25,105 nt of DNA from Bacteroidia bacterium (GCA_025996815.1 BNTT01000034.1:1-25105), one strand, 5' to 3'. Counted from the first letter of the stretch, positions 14,494-22,830 are shown. Numbers and translations are program-made. Notes: generated by a model from the sequence alone, not told the origin.

Positions 14494-15339
14494 TCAGACA
14501 CCAGCCGCAGCCAAAATATCTGCAGCCTTAAATTCCATCTTTGTGACAGCAAACAGTTTTTTACCCAAGTCTTTGAGTGATGCTCCAATGTGATATACCT
14601 CACCGTCAATCATCAGAAAGCGGTCGTGTGCTTGGGTCAATATTTCGACTGAGATTGCCGGATATTGGGTTTGATGACGTTGCAAATCCAACTGCAATTG
14701 TTTGGATATTTCTTTGGTGTAGATAGTTGCAGTCACGCAATCTGCTCGCTTGGATAGTAGTAACAGCACGCTTTCGTCAATATAATTGTCGAGCAGAATA
14801 ATTGATTTTTGGGCGGATTTTATCAAATTTGCAACGAAAGCGTAGGCATCGAAAACTTGTCCATCGTGATAAATGCCTTCGATGGGCGGCAACGATTTTT
14901 GCACAAAAAAAGCAATTGCATTTTCGGTTTCTGTCGTGCGGTGTTCAATTTGCCCAATGTGCTGTTCAAGTTGTTCAAAGCGTTGATTAATTGCGTAACC
15001 TTTTAGGAGGTAGTCTTTCAAAATTTTATTTGCCCATATTCTAAATTGTGTTCCCAGATAGGATTTTACGCGATAGCCAACAGAAATAATAACATCTAAA
15101 CTGTATATTTTAATGGGCTTATCCGAATTTGCAAAGTGCAAAAATTGCACATTGCTTTTTTCGTCAAGTTCTCCCTCTTTAAAAATGTTGTTGATGTGCT
15201 TTGTTACAACGGTTCTATCCCTACCGAAGAGTTCAACCATTTGCGCTTGTGTTAGCCACACCGTGTCGTGCTCCACTCTCACATCCAGCCGAATAGAATT
15301 ATCAGGTTGGTACAATACGATTTCGTTTTTGTCACTCAT
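14494..15339 (-). CDS. RhuM family protein with PLD-like C-terminal domain
   Basis: This 281-residue protein has a RhuM-type DNA-binding-like N-terminus, with WLTQAQMVELFGRDRTVVTK (helix-turn-helix region, about 27-46), then SLDVIISVGYRVKS and RIWANKIL. A coiled stretch (RFEQLEQHIGQIEHRTTETE) follows. The C-terminal ~110 residues look phospholipase-D-like, with SIILLDNYIDESVL and H238-x-R240-x4-D245, an HKD motif with Arg in place of Lys. RhuM is named from a Salmonella pathogenicity island but its function is unclear. In Bacteroidota such genes are scattered and mobile. The start is the ATG at 15339, with a TTG two codons upstream as alternative. It follows aroQ-rpiB by 9 bp, perhaps by read-through. 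Confidence 0.82.
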   Translation of the reverse strand: MSDKNEIVLYQPDNSIRLDVRVEHDTVWLTQAQMVELFGRDRTVVTKHINNIFKEGELDEKSNVQFLHFANSDKPIKIYSLDVIISVGYRVKSYLGTQFRIWANKILKDYLLKGYAINQRFEQLEQHIGQIEHRTTETENAIAFFVQKSLPPIEGIYHDGQVFDAYAFVANLIKSAQKSIILLDNYIDESVLLLLSKRADCVTATIYTKEISKQLQLDLQRHQTQYPAISVEILTQAHDRFLMIDGEVYHIGASLKDLGKKLFAVTKMEFKAADILAAAGV

Positions 15340-15348
15340 AATCAACCC

Positions 15349-16242
15349 TCAAATTGACTCCACCCGCAATTGATGCCGCCCCCCCTCAAAGGGCGTATTA
15401 AGAAAGATATCCGTCATTTTTTCGGCGAGGGCGGTTGCTATGAAGCGTCCCGGCAGTGCCATGACGTTGGCGTTGTTGTGTTGGCGTGCCAAGCGGGCGG
15501 TTTCTTCGTTCCAACAGAGGGCTGAGCGGATGGCGGGGTGGCGGTTGAGGGTCATGTTGATGCCGTTGCCGGTGCTGCATACTGCTATGCCGCGCTCCAC
15601 TTCGTTGCTTTCTATTGCGCGGGCGAGTTTGTGACCATAATCGGGATAGTTTACGCTCTCGGTGGTGTTGGTGCCGTAGTCGATGTGGGGGATGTTGCGC
15701 TTTTCGAGGAGGGTGCGTATAAACTCTTTTAATTCATAACCTGCGTGGTCGGCGGCAAGTCCTACGGGAGTTGTGGGGTTTGCTTCGTTGCGCATACGGT
15801 TTGGTGCGTTCAGCTGCTGCGGGGTGTTTTTTGCGAGGGATTCAATTGCCAATTGGTAGGAATTTAGCCCGAAGCCTGCTATCACGCCTTTGCAGACGGC
15901 GGTGATGAGCGACAGGTGGCGATAGTCTTCGCGCGCGTGCACGTTGGAGATGTGCACCTCCACGACGGGCGACGACACTGCCTTGATGGCATCGTGAATG
16001 GCGACGGAGGTGTGAGTGTAGCCACCGGCATTGAGCACGATGCCGTCGAACGAGAAGCCCACCTCGTGGATTTTATTGATGATTTCGCCCTCCACATTTG
16101 ACTGATAACAGGTCAGTTCGATGCTTGGATACTGCTTTTGCAGGCTCTCGAAATAGCCTGCAAAGGATTCGGAGCCGTAGACCCCCGGCTCGCGCACGCC
16201 CAACAGATTGAGGTTGGGTCCATTGATGATTTGTATTTTCAT
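15349..16242 (-). CDS. aroQ/rpiB: Fusion of type II 3-dehydroquinate dehydratase and ribose-5-phosphate isomerase B
   Basis: This is a 297-residue single open frame. Residues 1 to about 143 are AroQ, the shikimate-pathway dehydratase: NGPNLNLLGVREPGVYG carries Arg17 and Tyr22, then QSNVEGEIINKIHE, NAGGYTHTS and the catalytic-His segment EVHISNVHARE. A linker (about 144-165) leads to RpiB, which interconverts ribose-5- and ribulose-5-phosphate: AADHAG, CSTGNGI with the catalytic Cys, RQHNNANV and EGGRHQLRVE. Both halves keep the expected active-site residues. No stop lies between them, although an in-frame ATG in the linker could give a separate RpiB. The long upstream extension to 16419 overlaps the next gene and is ignored. 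Confidence 0.93.
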   Translation of the reverse strand: MKIQIINGPNLNLLGVREPGVYGSESFAGYFESLQKQYPSIELTCYQSNVEGEIINKIHEVGFSFDGIVLNAGGYTHTSVAIHDAIKAVSSPVVEVHISNVHAREDYRHLSLITAVCKGVIAGFGLNSYQLAIESLAKNTPQQLNAPNRMRNEANPTTPVGLAADHAGYELKEFIRTLLEKRNIPHIDYGTNTTESVNYPDYGHKLARAIESNEVERGIAVCSTGNGINMTLNRHPAIRSALCWNEETARLARQHNNANVMALPGRFIATALAEKMTDIFLNTPFEGGRHQLRVESI

Positions 16243-16262
16243 AATCGTGTTTGCTGCGGGTG

Positions 16263-16270
16263 CAAAGTTA
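16263..16270 (-). promoter_or_regulatory. Promoter -7 box of aroQ/rpiB
   Basis: TAACTTTG on the minus strand lies 20 bp before the aroQ ATG and downstream of the DUF4249 stop. It supports the start at 16242. No -33 TTG is evident. Confidence 0.5.
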
Positions 16271-16280
16271 CGAAAAAATA

Positions 16281-17153
16281 CTATTGCGTGAATATTGTGT
16301 CTAATCCCACCGAATAATATCCCGCGAAATAGCCCACGCCGCCGTTGCTGATGTTGGTTTCGATGTTGGAGGCGGGACCGCCGAACATCGGATTTTCGCC
16401 CTCTTGTTCGTCTTTGCATTGGCGAATGAAGTCGTAGAAGCCTTTGGGGATTAGGCTGAGCGTTACCGCGACGCTGTCGCCCGGTTTCAGGTAAATTCGG
16501 CGATTTTGCTCGTCTCCGTCACCCATATTCACTTCTCTGTCTTTATTTGAAATGTCGGCGAAATTGCGCACCATTTTATGTTGGTATTGCCCCTGAAACA
16601 TCCTTTCATTGTCGGAAATGGAATAGCGGGATAGTTTTTCCGTCAGCAGAGTATCTTTATAGTTCTTCTCCGAATCTTTGTAAGTCGTGTGGAGCAAATA
16701 ATAATTGTCCTGTGGCGTGTCCTGAAAGTGTATGGATAAGAGATGAGCACGCATACCCATCATTTCCATTGTTTCAAACGAGAGCGAGTCGGGCGTGATA
16801 GGGCGCAGGATTTCCGTTTGGGCGGTATATGTTTTACCCTCTACTTCCACTGACAGTGAGTAAGTTACTAAAGTGTCGGCAGCAAATTGGATGTCCGAAA
16901 GATACAGTCCCGGAATAGTGTCGTTCTCTTTGAAACTATACTCATTGACCTTCACGACGGCTCCGGAAATGCCCTTGTTCGGCTCATCGTCGAAATAGGG
17001 CGATGAGCGGCTTACGTTCACTGCCTGCTGTTTCAACTCATTGGTCAGCTCGCCGTAGATGACAACGACGGGGGGCGAATTGTCGGTGCGGATGTCGATG
17101 AGTTCGGTGCAACTCGCCAAGAATACTGCTAAGAATAATAATGTCTGCTTCAT
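16281..17153 (-). CDS. DUF4249 family lipoprotein
   Basis: This 290-residue predicted lipoprotein has a short signal MKQTLLFLAVFLAS followed by Cys15, then TELIDI and PPVVVIYGELTNE, the conserved start of DUF4249. The rest is beta-rich, with repeated Ig-like strands (SGAVVKVNEYSF and YSLSVEVEGKTYTAQTEI). Such proteins are routinely encoded beside a TonB-dependent receptor. They probably sit on the outer membrane as its accessory, though no substrate is known. The gene begins only 2 bp after the receptor's stop, so it is in one operon. The C-terminus ends GYYSVGLDTIFTQ, the usual DUF4249 ending. Confidence 0.85.
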   Translation of the reverse strand: MKQTLLFLAVFLASCTELIDIRTDNSPPVVVIYGELTNELKQQAVNVSRSSPYFDDEPNKGISGAVVKVNEYSFKENDTIPGLYLSDIQFAADTLVTYSLSVEVEGKTYTAQTEILRPITPDSLSFETMEMMGMRAHLLSIHFQDTPQDNYYLLHTTYKDSEKNYKDTLLTEKLSRYSISDNERMFQGQYQHKMVRNFADISNKDREVNMGDGDEQNRRIYLKPGDSVAVTLSLIPKGFYDFIRQCKDEQEGENPMFGGPASNIETNISNGGVGYFAGYYSVGLDTIFTQ

Positions 17154-17155
17154 AA

Positions 17156-19195
17156 CTAAAACTTGAAATTATATGTTATTGATGGCACTATGCCGAATAG
17201 ATACATCATTTCGGCGTAGGGGATGCCTGTTATTTTGTCTTGCGAATAGTTGATTGTCCACGGGTTGTGCTGATTGTAGGCGTTGTAGAGCGAGAAATTC
17301 CATTCGCCTTTCCAATACTTGTGGGGCTCGGAAATATAGTTGAGGGACACATCCAAGCGGTGATAATTGGGTTTGCGGTATTCGTTGCGCCCCGAATAGA
17401 TGGGGAAATATTCGTCGCCTACGGCAAATCTGCCCGTTGGATAGGTGGTGGGGGTGCCGGTGGCGAAGACCCAAATTGCGGAGAGGTTGATTTTCTTGGA
17501 GAAGTTGTAGGTTGCCACGATGTTCACTGCGTGGGGCTTGTCGAACGGTGCGAGGTAGGTTTTTCCGTGATTGACCTCCGCGATGGTGCGCTCGGAGTGC
17601 GACCATGTGTAGTTGAGAAAACCGGTGAGGCGACCGTCATTTTTGCGCGCCATCAGTTCTATTCCGTAGGCTCTACCCGTGCCTGTGCGCACTTCACCCT
17701 CTAAATCGGGGTTTAGCAGGAGGTCGGAGTGTTCCTTAAAATCAACGACATTTGAGAGATTTTTGTAGTAGGTTTCGACGGACAGTTCGTAATTGTTGTC
17801 GTCGAAGTTGTGGAAATAGCCGATGGAAAACAGGTCTACCTGCTGCGGCTTGATTTTGGGGCTTGCCGTGAACCACACATCCAACGGCGAGCCGGATGCC
17901 GAATTGTTTGCCAATTGCATATACTGCGTGTTGTGCGAATAGCCGGCTTTCAGCGACGACGTGTTGGTGAGTTTATAGACCGCACTTGCGCCGGGTTCCA
18001 ATGCCGTGTAGAGGTGCTTCACGCTGCCGATGTTTTGGAAAGCCGACAGGCGGATGCCATAACTGAGCGTCCATTTGTCGGTCAATTTTTGCTCGTTCGA
18101 CACGTATGCGCCATATTCCAACGCCTCTTTTCGGGGCATGTTGATGAAACTTGTGCTGTCCGACATTCCGCTGACACTGACTTCGCCGGGGCGAAAGGTG
18201 TGATAAGTGCTTGAAATACCGTAAGAGATGTCCCAAAGGGGGCTGATAGGTTGATGAAAATCGGCGCGAAGCATCCAATCGGTGATGCGGGACTGCCAAC
18301 TTGCATCAATCTCGTTCATATTGGCAGCCAAGCCGTATTGATAGTCCGTGAAATGGACGCTGAACTTGCCAAAGAGTTTATCCGACAGCACGCGGTTCCA
18401 TGTGAGCGATGAGGCGGTGTTGCCGTAATCGAATTTGCCCATCGCCATGCCCATCTTGTCTAAACCGTTGTAGATGTTAAATTCCAACACATCTTTGTCC
18501 GAAAGGCGGTGCGTGAGTTTGCCGTTCAAATCGTAGAAATAGAGCGTGGCATCCCGCAATTCGGGTTCGGAGGCAAATATCAGAAACAAATCGGCATACG
18601 TCCGTCGCGCGGCAACCATCCAAGTCGTTTTCTTGCCCAGCGGACCTTCTATCATCAAGCGGCTTGAAATCAGTCCGATGCCACCCGTGCCGTTGATAGA
18701 ATCCGGCGCATCCGTGCGCGTGTTCACCTCCAAGAGCGAAGCGAGCCGCCCACCGTGCCGAAAGGGGAAATGCCCCTTGTAGAGTTCTATCCCCTTAATC
18801 ACATCGTTGTTGAAAGCGGAGAAAAATCCCATTTGGTGCGAAGGATTATAGACGGTGGTGTTGTCTAAAACAATCAGATTTTGGTCGGGCGAGCCACCGC
18901 GCACGCTGAATCCCGAACTGCCCTCGGAGGTGGTCTGCACCCCGGGCAGCAACTGAATAGCCTTGAGAATATCCACCTCGCCCATAAAGGCAGGCATCAG
19001 TTGTATCTCCCGGATACTCAATTTCTCAACGCCCATAATGGTGCCGGTCACATTTGAATCTTTGCGGCGGGTAGAAACGACCACCTCCTCCAATTCCTTA
19101 TCGCTCTTTTTGTCAGGTTCATTCGTGTTTTGCGAAAAGACACAAATGGGGAAGAAGATGGCGCACAGGACAAGCCCGTTTTTTGATAATGTCAT
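17156..19195 (-). CDS. TonB-dependent receptor
   Basis: This 679-residue outer-membrane receptor drives TonB-powered uptake of an unknown ligand. The signal peptide MTLSKNGLVLCAIFFPICVF ends near SQ at about 21-22. Next come a TonB-box-like ELEEVVVSTRR and a plug domain with QLLPGVQTT, GFSVRGGSPDQNLIVLD and ELYKGHFPFRHGGRL. The 22-strand barrel runs to a terminal aromatic, TYNFKF. The N-terminal carboxypeptidase-like domain found in many relatives is missing. There is no SusD gene; the DUF4249 lipoprotein follows 2 bp later. The ATG at 19279 precedes the promoter and is rejected. The promoter and first codons recur at 20700-20748. Confidence 0.92.
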   Translation of the reverse strand: MTLSKNGLVLCAIFFPICVFSQNTNEPDKKSDKELEEVVVSTRRKDSNVTGTIMGVEKLSIREIQLMPAFMGEVDILKAIQLLPGVQTTSEGSSGFSVRGGSPDQNLIVLDNTTVYNPSHQMGFFSAFNNDVIKGIELYKGHFPFRHGGRLASLLEVNTRTDAPDSINGTGGIGLISSRLMIEGPLGKKTTWMVAARRTYADLFLIFASEPELRDATLYFYDLNGKLTHRLSDKDVLEFNIYNGLDKMGMAMGKFDYGNTASSLTWNRVLSDKLFGKFSVHFTDYQYGLAANMNEIDASWQSRITDWMLRADFHQPISPLWDISYGISSTYHTFRPGEVSVSGMSDSTSFINMPRKEALEYGAYVSNEQKLTDKWTLSYGIRLSAFQNIGSVKHLYTALEPGASAVYKLTNTSSLKAGYSHNTQYMQLANNSASGSPLDVWFTASPKIKPQQVDLFSIGYFHNFDDNNYELSVETYYKNLSNVVDFKEHSDLLLNPDLEGEVRTGTGRAYGIELMARKNDGRLTGFLNYTWSHSERTIAEVNHGKTYLAPFDKPHAVNIVATYNFSKKINLSAIWVFATGTPTTYPTGRFAVGDEYFPIYSGRNEYRKPNYHRLDVSLNYISEPHKYWKGEWNFSLYNAYNQHNPWTINYSQDKITGIPYAEMMYLFGIVPSITYNFKF

Positions 19196-19218
19196 ATTTT
19201 TTATTACTTTTGGGGCGC
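19171..19218 (+). repeat. Direct repeat, left copy (receptor start and promoter)
   Basis: This 48-bp copy covers the first codons of the TonB receptor (MTLSKNGL, minus strand) and its upstream region up to GGGGCGC. The first 30 bases match the copy at 20700-20748 exactly; the rest differs by a one-base indel and a substitution. Confidence 0.9.
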
Positions 19219-19225
19219 AAAGGTA
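19218..19225 (-). promoter_or_regulatory. Promoter -7 box of the TonB receptor operon
   Basis: TACCTTTG on the minus strand lies 23 bp before the ATG at 19195. A plus-strand box TACTTTTG at 19205-19212 faces it, the same box that appears to serve xerD in the right repeat copy. Confidence 0.5.
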
Positions 19226-19411
19226 CGGAAAACTTTTGGAACAAAAAAAGTTTTTCGGTTTCATTTTTGTTAAAAACACATAAAAGTTCCGTTACATACG
19301 ATTAAGCGCAATCAGGGCAACCGGTGTAGACTATTTGGCACGATTTCAGGGGATGGCGGGTTTTTTCGCCGATATTATGCAAAAATTTATTGTTTATTCA
19401 AATTATTTTAC

Positions 19412-19419
19412 TATCTTTG
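19412..19419 (+). promoter_or_regulatory. Promoter of the PepSY-like gene
   Basis: TATCTTTG with TTG 19 bp upstream (19390-19392) fits the Bacteroidota consensus and lies 28 bp before the ATG at 19447. Confidence 0.6.
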
Positions 19420-19446
19420 TAGCGTAAACATTAAAAATTTTATAGG

Positions 19447-19968
19447 ATGAAACGTATTTTTAGAACATTAAGTATTGCCGGCGCACTGTTTGTGATGAGC
19501 CTGACGGCAAGTGCCCAAACTCCGGCTGTTTCGACCAAGTATTCGGACGAAAAAATCGAGGAGTTAATTCAAAGTTATCACACGGCAAACGCCCGTGATG
19601 TATCCCCTGATGAAACGCTGTCGCAACAGTTGAAAAAAGACTTTTCGGCAGCGCGCGACATTGAGTGGGAAACGGCAGCCGGAATCTACGAAGCCGAATT
19701 TGAAATCAACCGGACGGACTACAAAGCCTTCTACGATGCCGACGGAAACCTGCTGATGTACATTTTTGACATTCGGCTGTCGCAAGTTCCCGCCAATATC
19801 AAAAACGCGGCGCAGACGAAGTATCCCGCTTTCAAATTCGACCGCGATGCAAAAAAAATCATTAAAGGGAAAAAAGTGCTCTATCAAGTGACGTTGGAAA
19901 AAAGAGAAACCGAGATTGAAGCAACGTTTAATAGCGATGGCAGTTTTGTGAAAGAGCATTATGATTAA
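19447..19968 (+). CDS. Secreted PepSY-like protein (DUF2874 type)
   Basis: This 173-residue protein has a signal peptide (MKRIFRTLSIAGALFVMSLT, then ASAQ, cleavage about residue 24), so it is periplasmic. Two PepSY-like units follow, about 65-105 (AARDIEWETAAGIYEAEFEI with DYKAFYDADGNLL) and about 120-170 (KNAAQTKYPAFKFDRDAKKI with EIEATFNSDGSFV). Each pairs a helix with a beta-hairpin ending in a YDADG-like turn. Such proteins are common and poorly understood in Bacteroidota; binding or inhibition of a periplasmic partner is suggested for the family but not shown. It has its own promoter and lies inside the block bracketed by the 48-bp repeats. Confidence 0.82.
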   Translation: MKRIFRTLSIAGALFVMSLTASAQTPAVSTKYSDEKIEELIQSYHTANARDVSPDETLSQQLKKDFSAARDIEWETAAGIYEAEFEINRTDYKAFYDADGNLLMYIFDIRLSQVPANIKNAAQTKYPAFKFDRDAKKIIKGKKVLYQVTLEKRETEIEATFNSDGSFVKEHYD

Positions 19969-20004
19969 ATAAACAATGATTATCCGTAATCATAATATTT
20001 TTTG

Positions 20005-20012
20005 TACCTTTG
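20005..20012 (+). promoter_or_regulatory. -7 box of the MNT/HEPN module
   Basis: TACCTTTG lies 33 bp before the ATG at 20045 and downstream of an in-frame ATG at 19976, which supports the later start. Confidence 0.5.
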
Positions 20013-20044
20013 CATCAATAAGTAAAAAGTTAATTTTGAAAAAA

Positions 20045-20344
20045 ATGTATTTGGATAACTACAAAAATAATTTAGCACAACTTTGTCGGCAAAACAAAGT
20101 GAAATCGCTGTATGTGTTTGGGTCGGTTTTGACCAACCGTTTCGGCGACAATAGTGATATTGATATGGTTGTTGATATTGATTCGTCCAATCCGCTGGAA
20201 TATGCGGACAGTTATTTCAATTTGAAATTTGCGTTGCAGGATTTGTTCGGCAGACCGGTTGATTTGCTTGAAAATAAGGCAATCAGGAATGATTTGATGC
20301 GCGCGCAAATAGATAATTCTAAACAATTGGTATATGCAAAATAA
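20045..20344 (+). CDS. MNT-type nucleotidyltransferase, antitoxin of a HEPN/MNT pair
   Basis: This 99-residue minimal nucleotidyltransferase has the polymerase-beta signature GSVLTNRFGDNSDIDMVVD (about residues 27-45): the GS pair followed by the D-x-D metal ligands, with a third acidic position in RPVDLLE. In HEPN/MNT systems this protein blocks the HEPN RNase toxin by adding AMP groups next to its active site. The start at 20045 gives MYLDNYKNNLAQLCRQNKV; an in-frame ATG at 19976 lies before the promoter box. It overlaps the HEPN gene by 11 bp, so the two are translated together. Length and motif are typical. Confidence 0.88.
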   Translation: MYLDNYKNNLAQLCRQNKVKSLYVFGSVLTNRFGDNSDIDMVVDIDSSNPLEYADSYFNLKFALQDLFGRPVDLLENKAIRNDLMRAQIDNSKQLVYAK

Positions 20345-20684
20345 CAAACCTTTCGATATAAATATTTGCTTGAAAGACATTGAGCGTTCCATTAGTGAAA
20401 TATGGGGCTTTTTGCCGGAGCAACGTGATTTCTTTGAATTTCAAAAAGATTTAAAGGCGCGTAAAGCCGTTGAGCGTAACATTGAGATTATTGGGGAAGC
20501 AATGAGCCGTATATTAAAAACCAACCCCGATTTTCCAATAGAAGCCTCGCGCAAGATTGTGGATACACGCAACCGCATTATTCACGGCTATGACAGTGTT
20601 TCAGAAGATGTTCTGTGGTTGATTATCATCAATTATTTGCCGAATCTTGAAAGGCAAGTGAAAGGATTGCTCTCTTCGACTTGA
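20334..20684 (+). CDS. HEPN domain RNase toxin (HepT-like, DUF86)
   Basis: This 116-residue all-helical HEPN protein has the active-site motif R79-x4-H84-x-Y86 in TRNRIIHGYDSV and the family segments KAVERNIEIIGEAMSRI and DVLWLIIINYLPNLERQV. HepT toxins are metal-independent RNases; the Tyr next to the His is the residue modified by the MNT partner. Both catalytic residues are present, so the toxin looks intact. The ATG lies inside the end of the antitoxin gene, the standard order for this module. It ends 15 bp before the right 48-bp repeat, which suggests that the module came in with the bracketed segment. Confidence 0.9.
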   Translation: MQNNKPFDINICLKDIERSISEIWGFLPEQRDFFEFQKDLKARKAVERNIEIIGEAMSRILKTNPDFPIEASRKIVDTRNRIIHGYDSVSEDVLWLIIINYLPNLERQVKGLLSST

Positions 20685-20699
20685 CAAGTATTTTAGCGG

Positions 20700-20748
20700 C
20701 AAGCCCGTTTTTTGATAATGTCATATTTTTTTACTACTTTTGGGGCGC
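20700..20748 (+). repeat. Direct repeat, right copy (xerD promoter region)
   Basis: This 49-bp copy of 19171-19218 is in the same orientation. Read on the minus strand it still encodes MTLSKNGL of the TonB receptor but leads nowhere. It brackets 19219-20699 together with the left copy. Confidence 0.9.
20735..20742 (+). promoter_or_regulatory. -7 box of xerD
   Basis: TACTTTTG lies 45 bp before the xerD ATG, within the right repeat copy. The equivalent box in the left copy would originally have faced xerD as well. Confidence 0.45.
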
Positions 20749-20787
20749 GCAAAAGGACAAATAATTTTGACATACGGGATATAAATA

Positions 20788-21699
20788 ATGAAAATTGAAT
20801 CAAATTCATCTTTGATGCAGTCGTTTCGCACCTATCTGATGCTGGAGAAATCTCTCTCCGGCAATTCTGTGGATGCGTATATGGATGATTTGGAGAAACT
20901 GTTTAATTTTCTTGCCGACCGTGGCGTGGTTCCGCAGGAGGCGCAACTCGAAGATTTGCAGGCGATGACGAGCGTGTTGTTTGATTTGGGCATCAATCCG
21001 CGCTCGCAGGCGCGCGTGCTGTCGGGCATTCGCTCGTTCTACAAATATCTGCAGATGGAAAAATTTATCGACGACGACCCCACCGAGTTGCTCGAATCGC
21101 CCAAGTTTGGCTTCAAATTGCCCGTTTTTCTCACGGTGGAGGAAGTGAACGCCACGCTGGGGGTGGTCGATTTGTCGCAGCCCGAAGGACAACGCAACAA
21201 GGCGATGCTGGAAACGCTTTACAGTTGCGGATTGCGCGTTTCGGAACTTGTTGACCTGCGTTTTTCCAACTGTTTTTTCGACGAAGGGTTTATCAAAGTG
21301 CAGGGCAAGGGCAGTAAGCAGCGGCTGATTCCTATCTCGCAGGCGGCGGTAAAGGAAATCAGTCTGTATCTGCTCGACCGCAACACCATCCCCGTGAAAC
21401 GCGGCTTTGAGGACATCCTGTTTCTCAACCGGCGCGGCAATGCCCTGTCGCGCAGTATGATTTTTCGTATCGTGAAAACGTGCGTGGAGGCTGCCGGCAT
21501 CCACAAAACGGTGAGTCCCCACACCTTCCGCCACTCCTTTGCCACCCACCTGCTGGAAGGTGGAGCCAACCTTCGCGCTATTCAGGCTATGCTGGGGCAC
21601 GAAAAAATCACCACCACCGAGATATATACCCACCTCGACCGCGACTATCTCCGCAGCGAGATTATTGAGCACCATCCGCGCAATGCGGTTACAGTTTAG
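20788..21699 (+). CDS. xerD: Site-specific tyrosine recombinase XerD
   Basis: This 303-residue recombinase resolves chromosome dimers at dif together with XerC. The N-terminal SAM-like core-binding domain (about 8-95) is followed by the catalytic domain with all expected residues: R150 in CGLRVSEL, K174 in GKGSKQR, H245 and R248 in [11 protein letters not shown]271 in LGHEKI and the nucleophile Y280 in EIYTHLD. The length is typical of housekeeping Xer rather than phage or transposon integrases, so I do not read it as the integrase of the bracketed segment upstream. It converges with leuB, and the two 3' ends overlap by 11 bp. Confidence 0.93.
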   Translation: MKIESNSSLMQSFRTYLMLEKSLSGNSVDAYMDDLEKLFNFLADRGVVPQEAQLEDLQAMTSVLFDLGINPRSQARVLSGIRSFYKYLQMEKFIDDDPTELLESPKFGFKLPVFLTVEEVNATLGVVDLSQPEGQRNKAMLETLYSCGLRVSELVDLRFSNCFFDEGFIKVQGKGSKQRLIPISQAAVKEISLYLLDRNTIPVKRGFEDILFLNRRGNALSRSMIFRIVKTCVEAAGIHKTVSPHTFRHSFATHLLEGGANLRAIQAMLGHEKITTTEIYTHLDRDYLRSEIIEHHPRNAVTV

Positions 21700-22750
21700 A
21701 CACAATCCATTGCCCCACTTCGGAGGTTGTGCTGGCTTTTTTGCCTTCGGCGATGTCTTCGGTGACGATGCCCGCCGCCATACTCGCTGCAACGGCTTCA
21801 CGGATGGCTTTGCCCTCCGCTTGGAGGTCGAAGGCGTATTCAAACATCAGGGCTGCCGAGAGGATGGTTGCAAGCGGGTTGGCGATGTTTTTGCCTGCCG
21901 CCTGCGGATAGGAGCCGTGGATTGGCTCAAACACGGAGGTGTGTATGCCGATGGAAGCCGAGGGGAGCATCCCAAGCGAGCCGGTGATGACCGAGGCTTC
22001 GTCGGTGAGGATGTCGCCAAACATATTTTCGGTAACAATCACGTCGAAATGCTTCGGTCCGCGCACAATTTGCATTGCGGCATTATCGACAAACATATAT
22101 TCGGTTGCCACTTCGGGGTATTCCTTTTCGAGGCGTTGCGACACCTGCCGCCACAGGCGCGAGGTGCACAGCACATTGGCTTTATCCACGATACAGAGGC
22201 GTTTGTTGCGCTTCATGGCGTAGTCGTAAGCCAAGCGCACGATGCGTTCGATTTCCGCCACGGTGTAAACGCAAGTGTCATAAGCCGTTAGCCCGTCTTC
22301 GCTGCGCCCCTGCGGGCGACCGAAGTAGATGCCGCCCGTGAGTTCGCGGATACACATAAAGTCCGCACCGTCAACGAGTTCCGCACGCAGCGGCGACTGG
22401 TGCACTAATGACGGGAAAGTCATCACCGGACGAATATTGGCATACAATCCAAGTTTTTGGCGCATCGCCAACAGACCCTGCTCAGGGCGCACCTTGGCAG
22501 CGGGATTATTGTCGTATTTCGGCGACCCAATCGCGCCAAAAAGCACCGCATCCGATTCCATACACAGCGCGTGGGTGTCGTCGGGATAGGGATTGCCCAC
22601 CGCATCAATGGCACAAGCACCCACAAGGGCAGATTTATACTCCAAAGAGTGTCCAAACGTCTTGCACACCGCCTTCGTCACATCAAGGGCTTGCGCCACA
22701 ATCTCCGGTCCAATGCCATCCCCGGCTAACACAGCAATTTTTAATTTCAT
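21689..22750 (-). CDS. leuB: 3-isopropylmalate dehydrogenase
   Basis: This 353-residue enzyme oxidises 3-isopropylmalate with NAD+ in leucine synthesis. [12 protein letters not shown] marks the N-terminus, [10 protein letters not shown] and [10 protein letters not shown] the substrate region, and [20 protein letters not shown] with [18 protein letters not shown] the catalytic and cofactor region. The start at 22750 ([12 protein letters not shown]) fits homologues; an in-frame ATG at 22759 leaves only about 8 bases of leader after the predicted promoter. No other leu genes are in the window. Its 3' end overlaps xerD head-to-head by 11 bp. Confidence 0.95.
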   Translation of the reverse strand: MKLKIAVLAGDGIGPEIVAQALDVTKAVCKTFGHSLEYKSALVGACAIDAVGNPYPDDTHALCMESDAVLFGAIGSPKYDNNPAAKVRPEQGLLAMRQKLGLYANIRPVMTFPSLVHQSPLRAELVDGADFMCIRELTGGIYFGRPQGRSEDGLTAYDTCVYTVAEIERIVRLAYDYAMKRNKRLCIVDKANVLCTSRLWRQVSQRLEKEYPEVATEYMFVDNAAMQIVRGPKHFDVIVTENMFGDILTDEASVITGSLGMLPSASIGIHTSVFEPIHGSYPQAAGKNIANPLATILSAALMFEYAFDLQAEGKAIREAVAASMAAGIVTEDIAEGKKASTTSEVGQWIVSKL

Positions 22751-22773
22751 AATTTTCATTTTTTTTTGCGGTG

Positions 22774-22781
22774 CAAAATTA
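22774..22781 (-). promoter_or_regulatory. -7 box of leuB
   Basis: TAATTTTG on the minus strand lies 23 bp before the ATG at 22750. The -33 element is unclear in an AT-rich stretch. Confidence 0.4.
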
Positions 22782-22830
22782 CATAATAATTTTTAATTTT
22801 TTTGTATCTTTCCTCTTTCGTTCAATATAC

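Noticed and set aside
16243..16419. N-terminal extension of the AroQ-RpiB fusion
   Set aside because: It overlaps the DUF4249 gene and lies upstream of the promoter box; it is Arg/Gln-rich out-of-frame sequence.
17156..19195. SusC/SusD-type polysaccharide utilisation locus
   Set aside because: The receptor lacks the SusC N-terminal domain and no SusD or glycoside hydrolase gene is adjacent; the partner is DUF4249.
20788..21699. xerD as the integrase of the repeat-bracketed segment
   Set aside because: It has the length and domain layout of the housekeeping XerD and appears ancestral to the insertion.
20806..21843. 345-codon minus-strand open frame over xerD
   Set aside because: Its composition is His/Gln/Arg-rich and shows no domain; xerD on the other strand has all catalytic residues.
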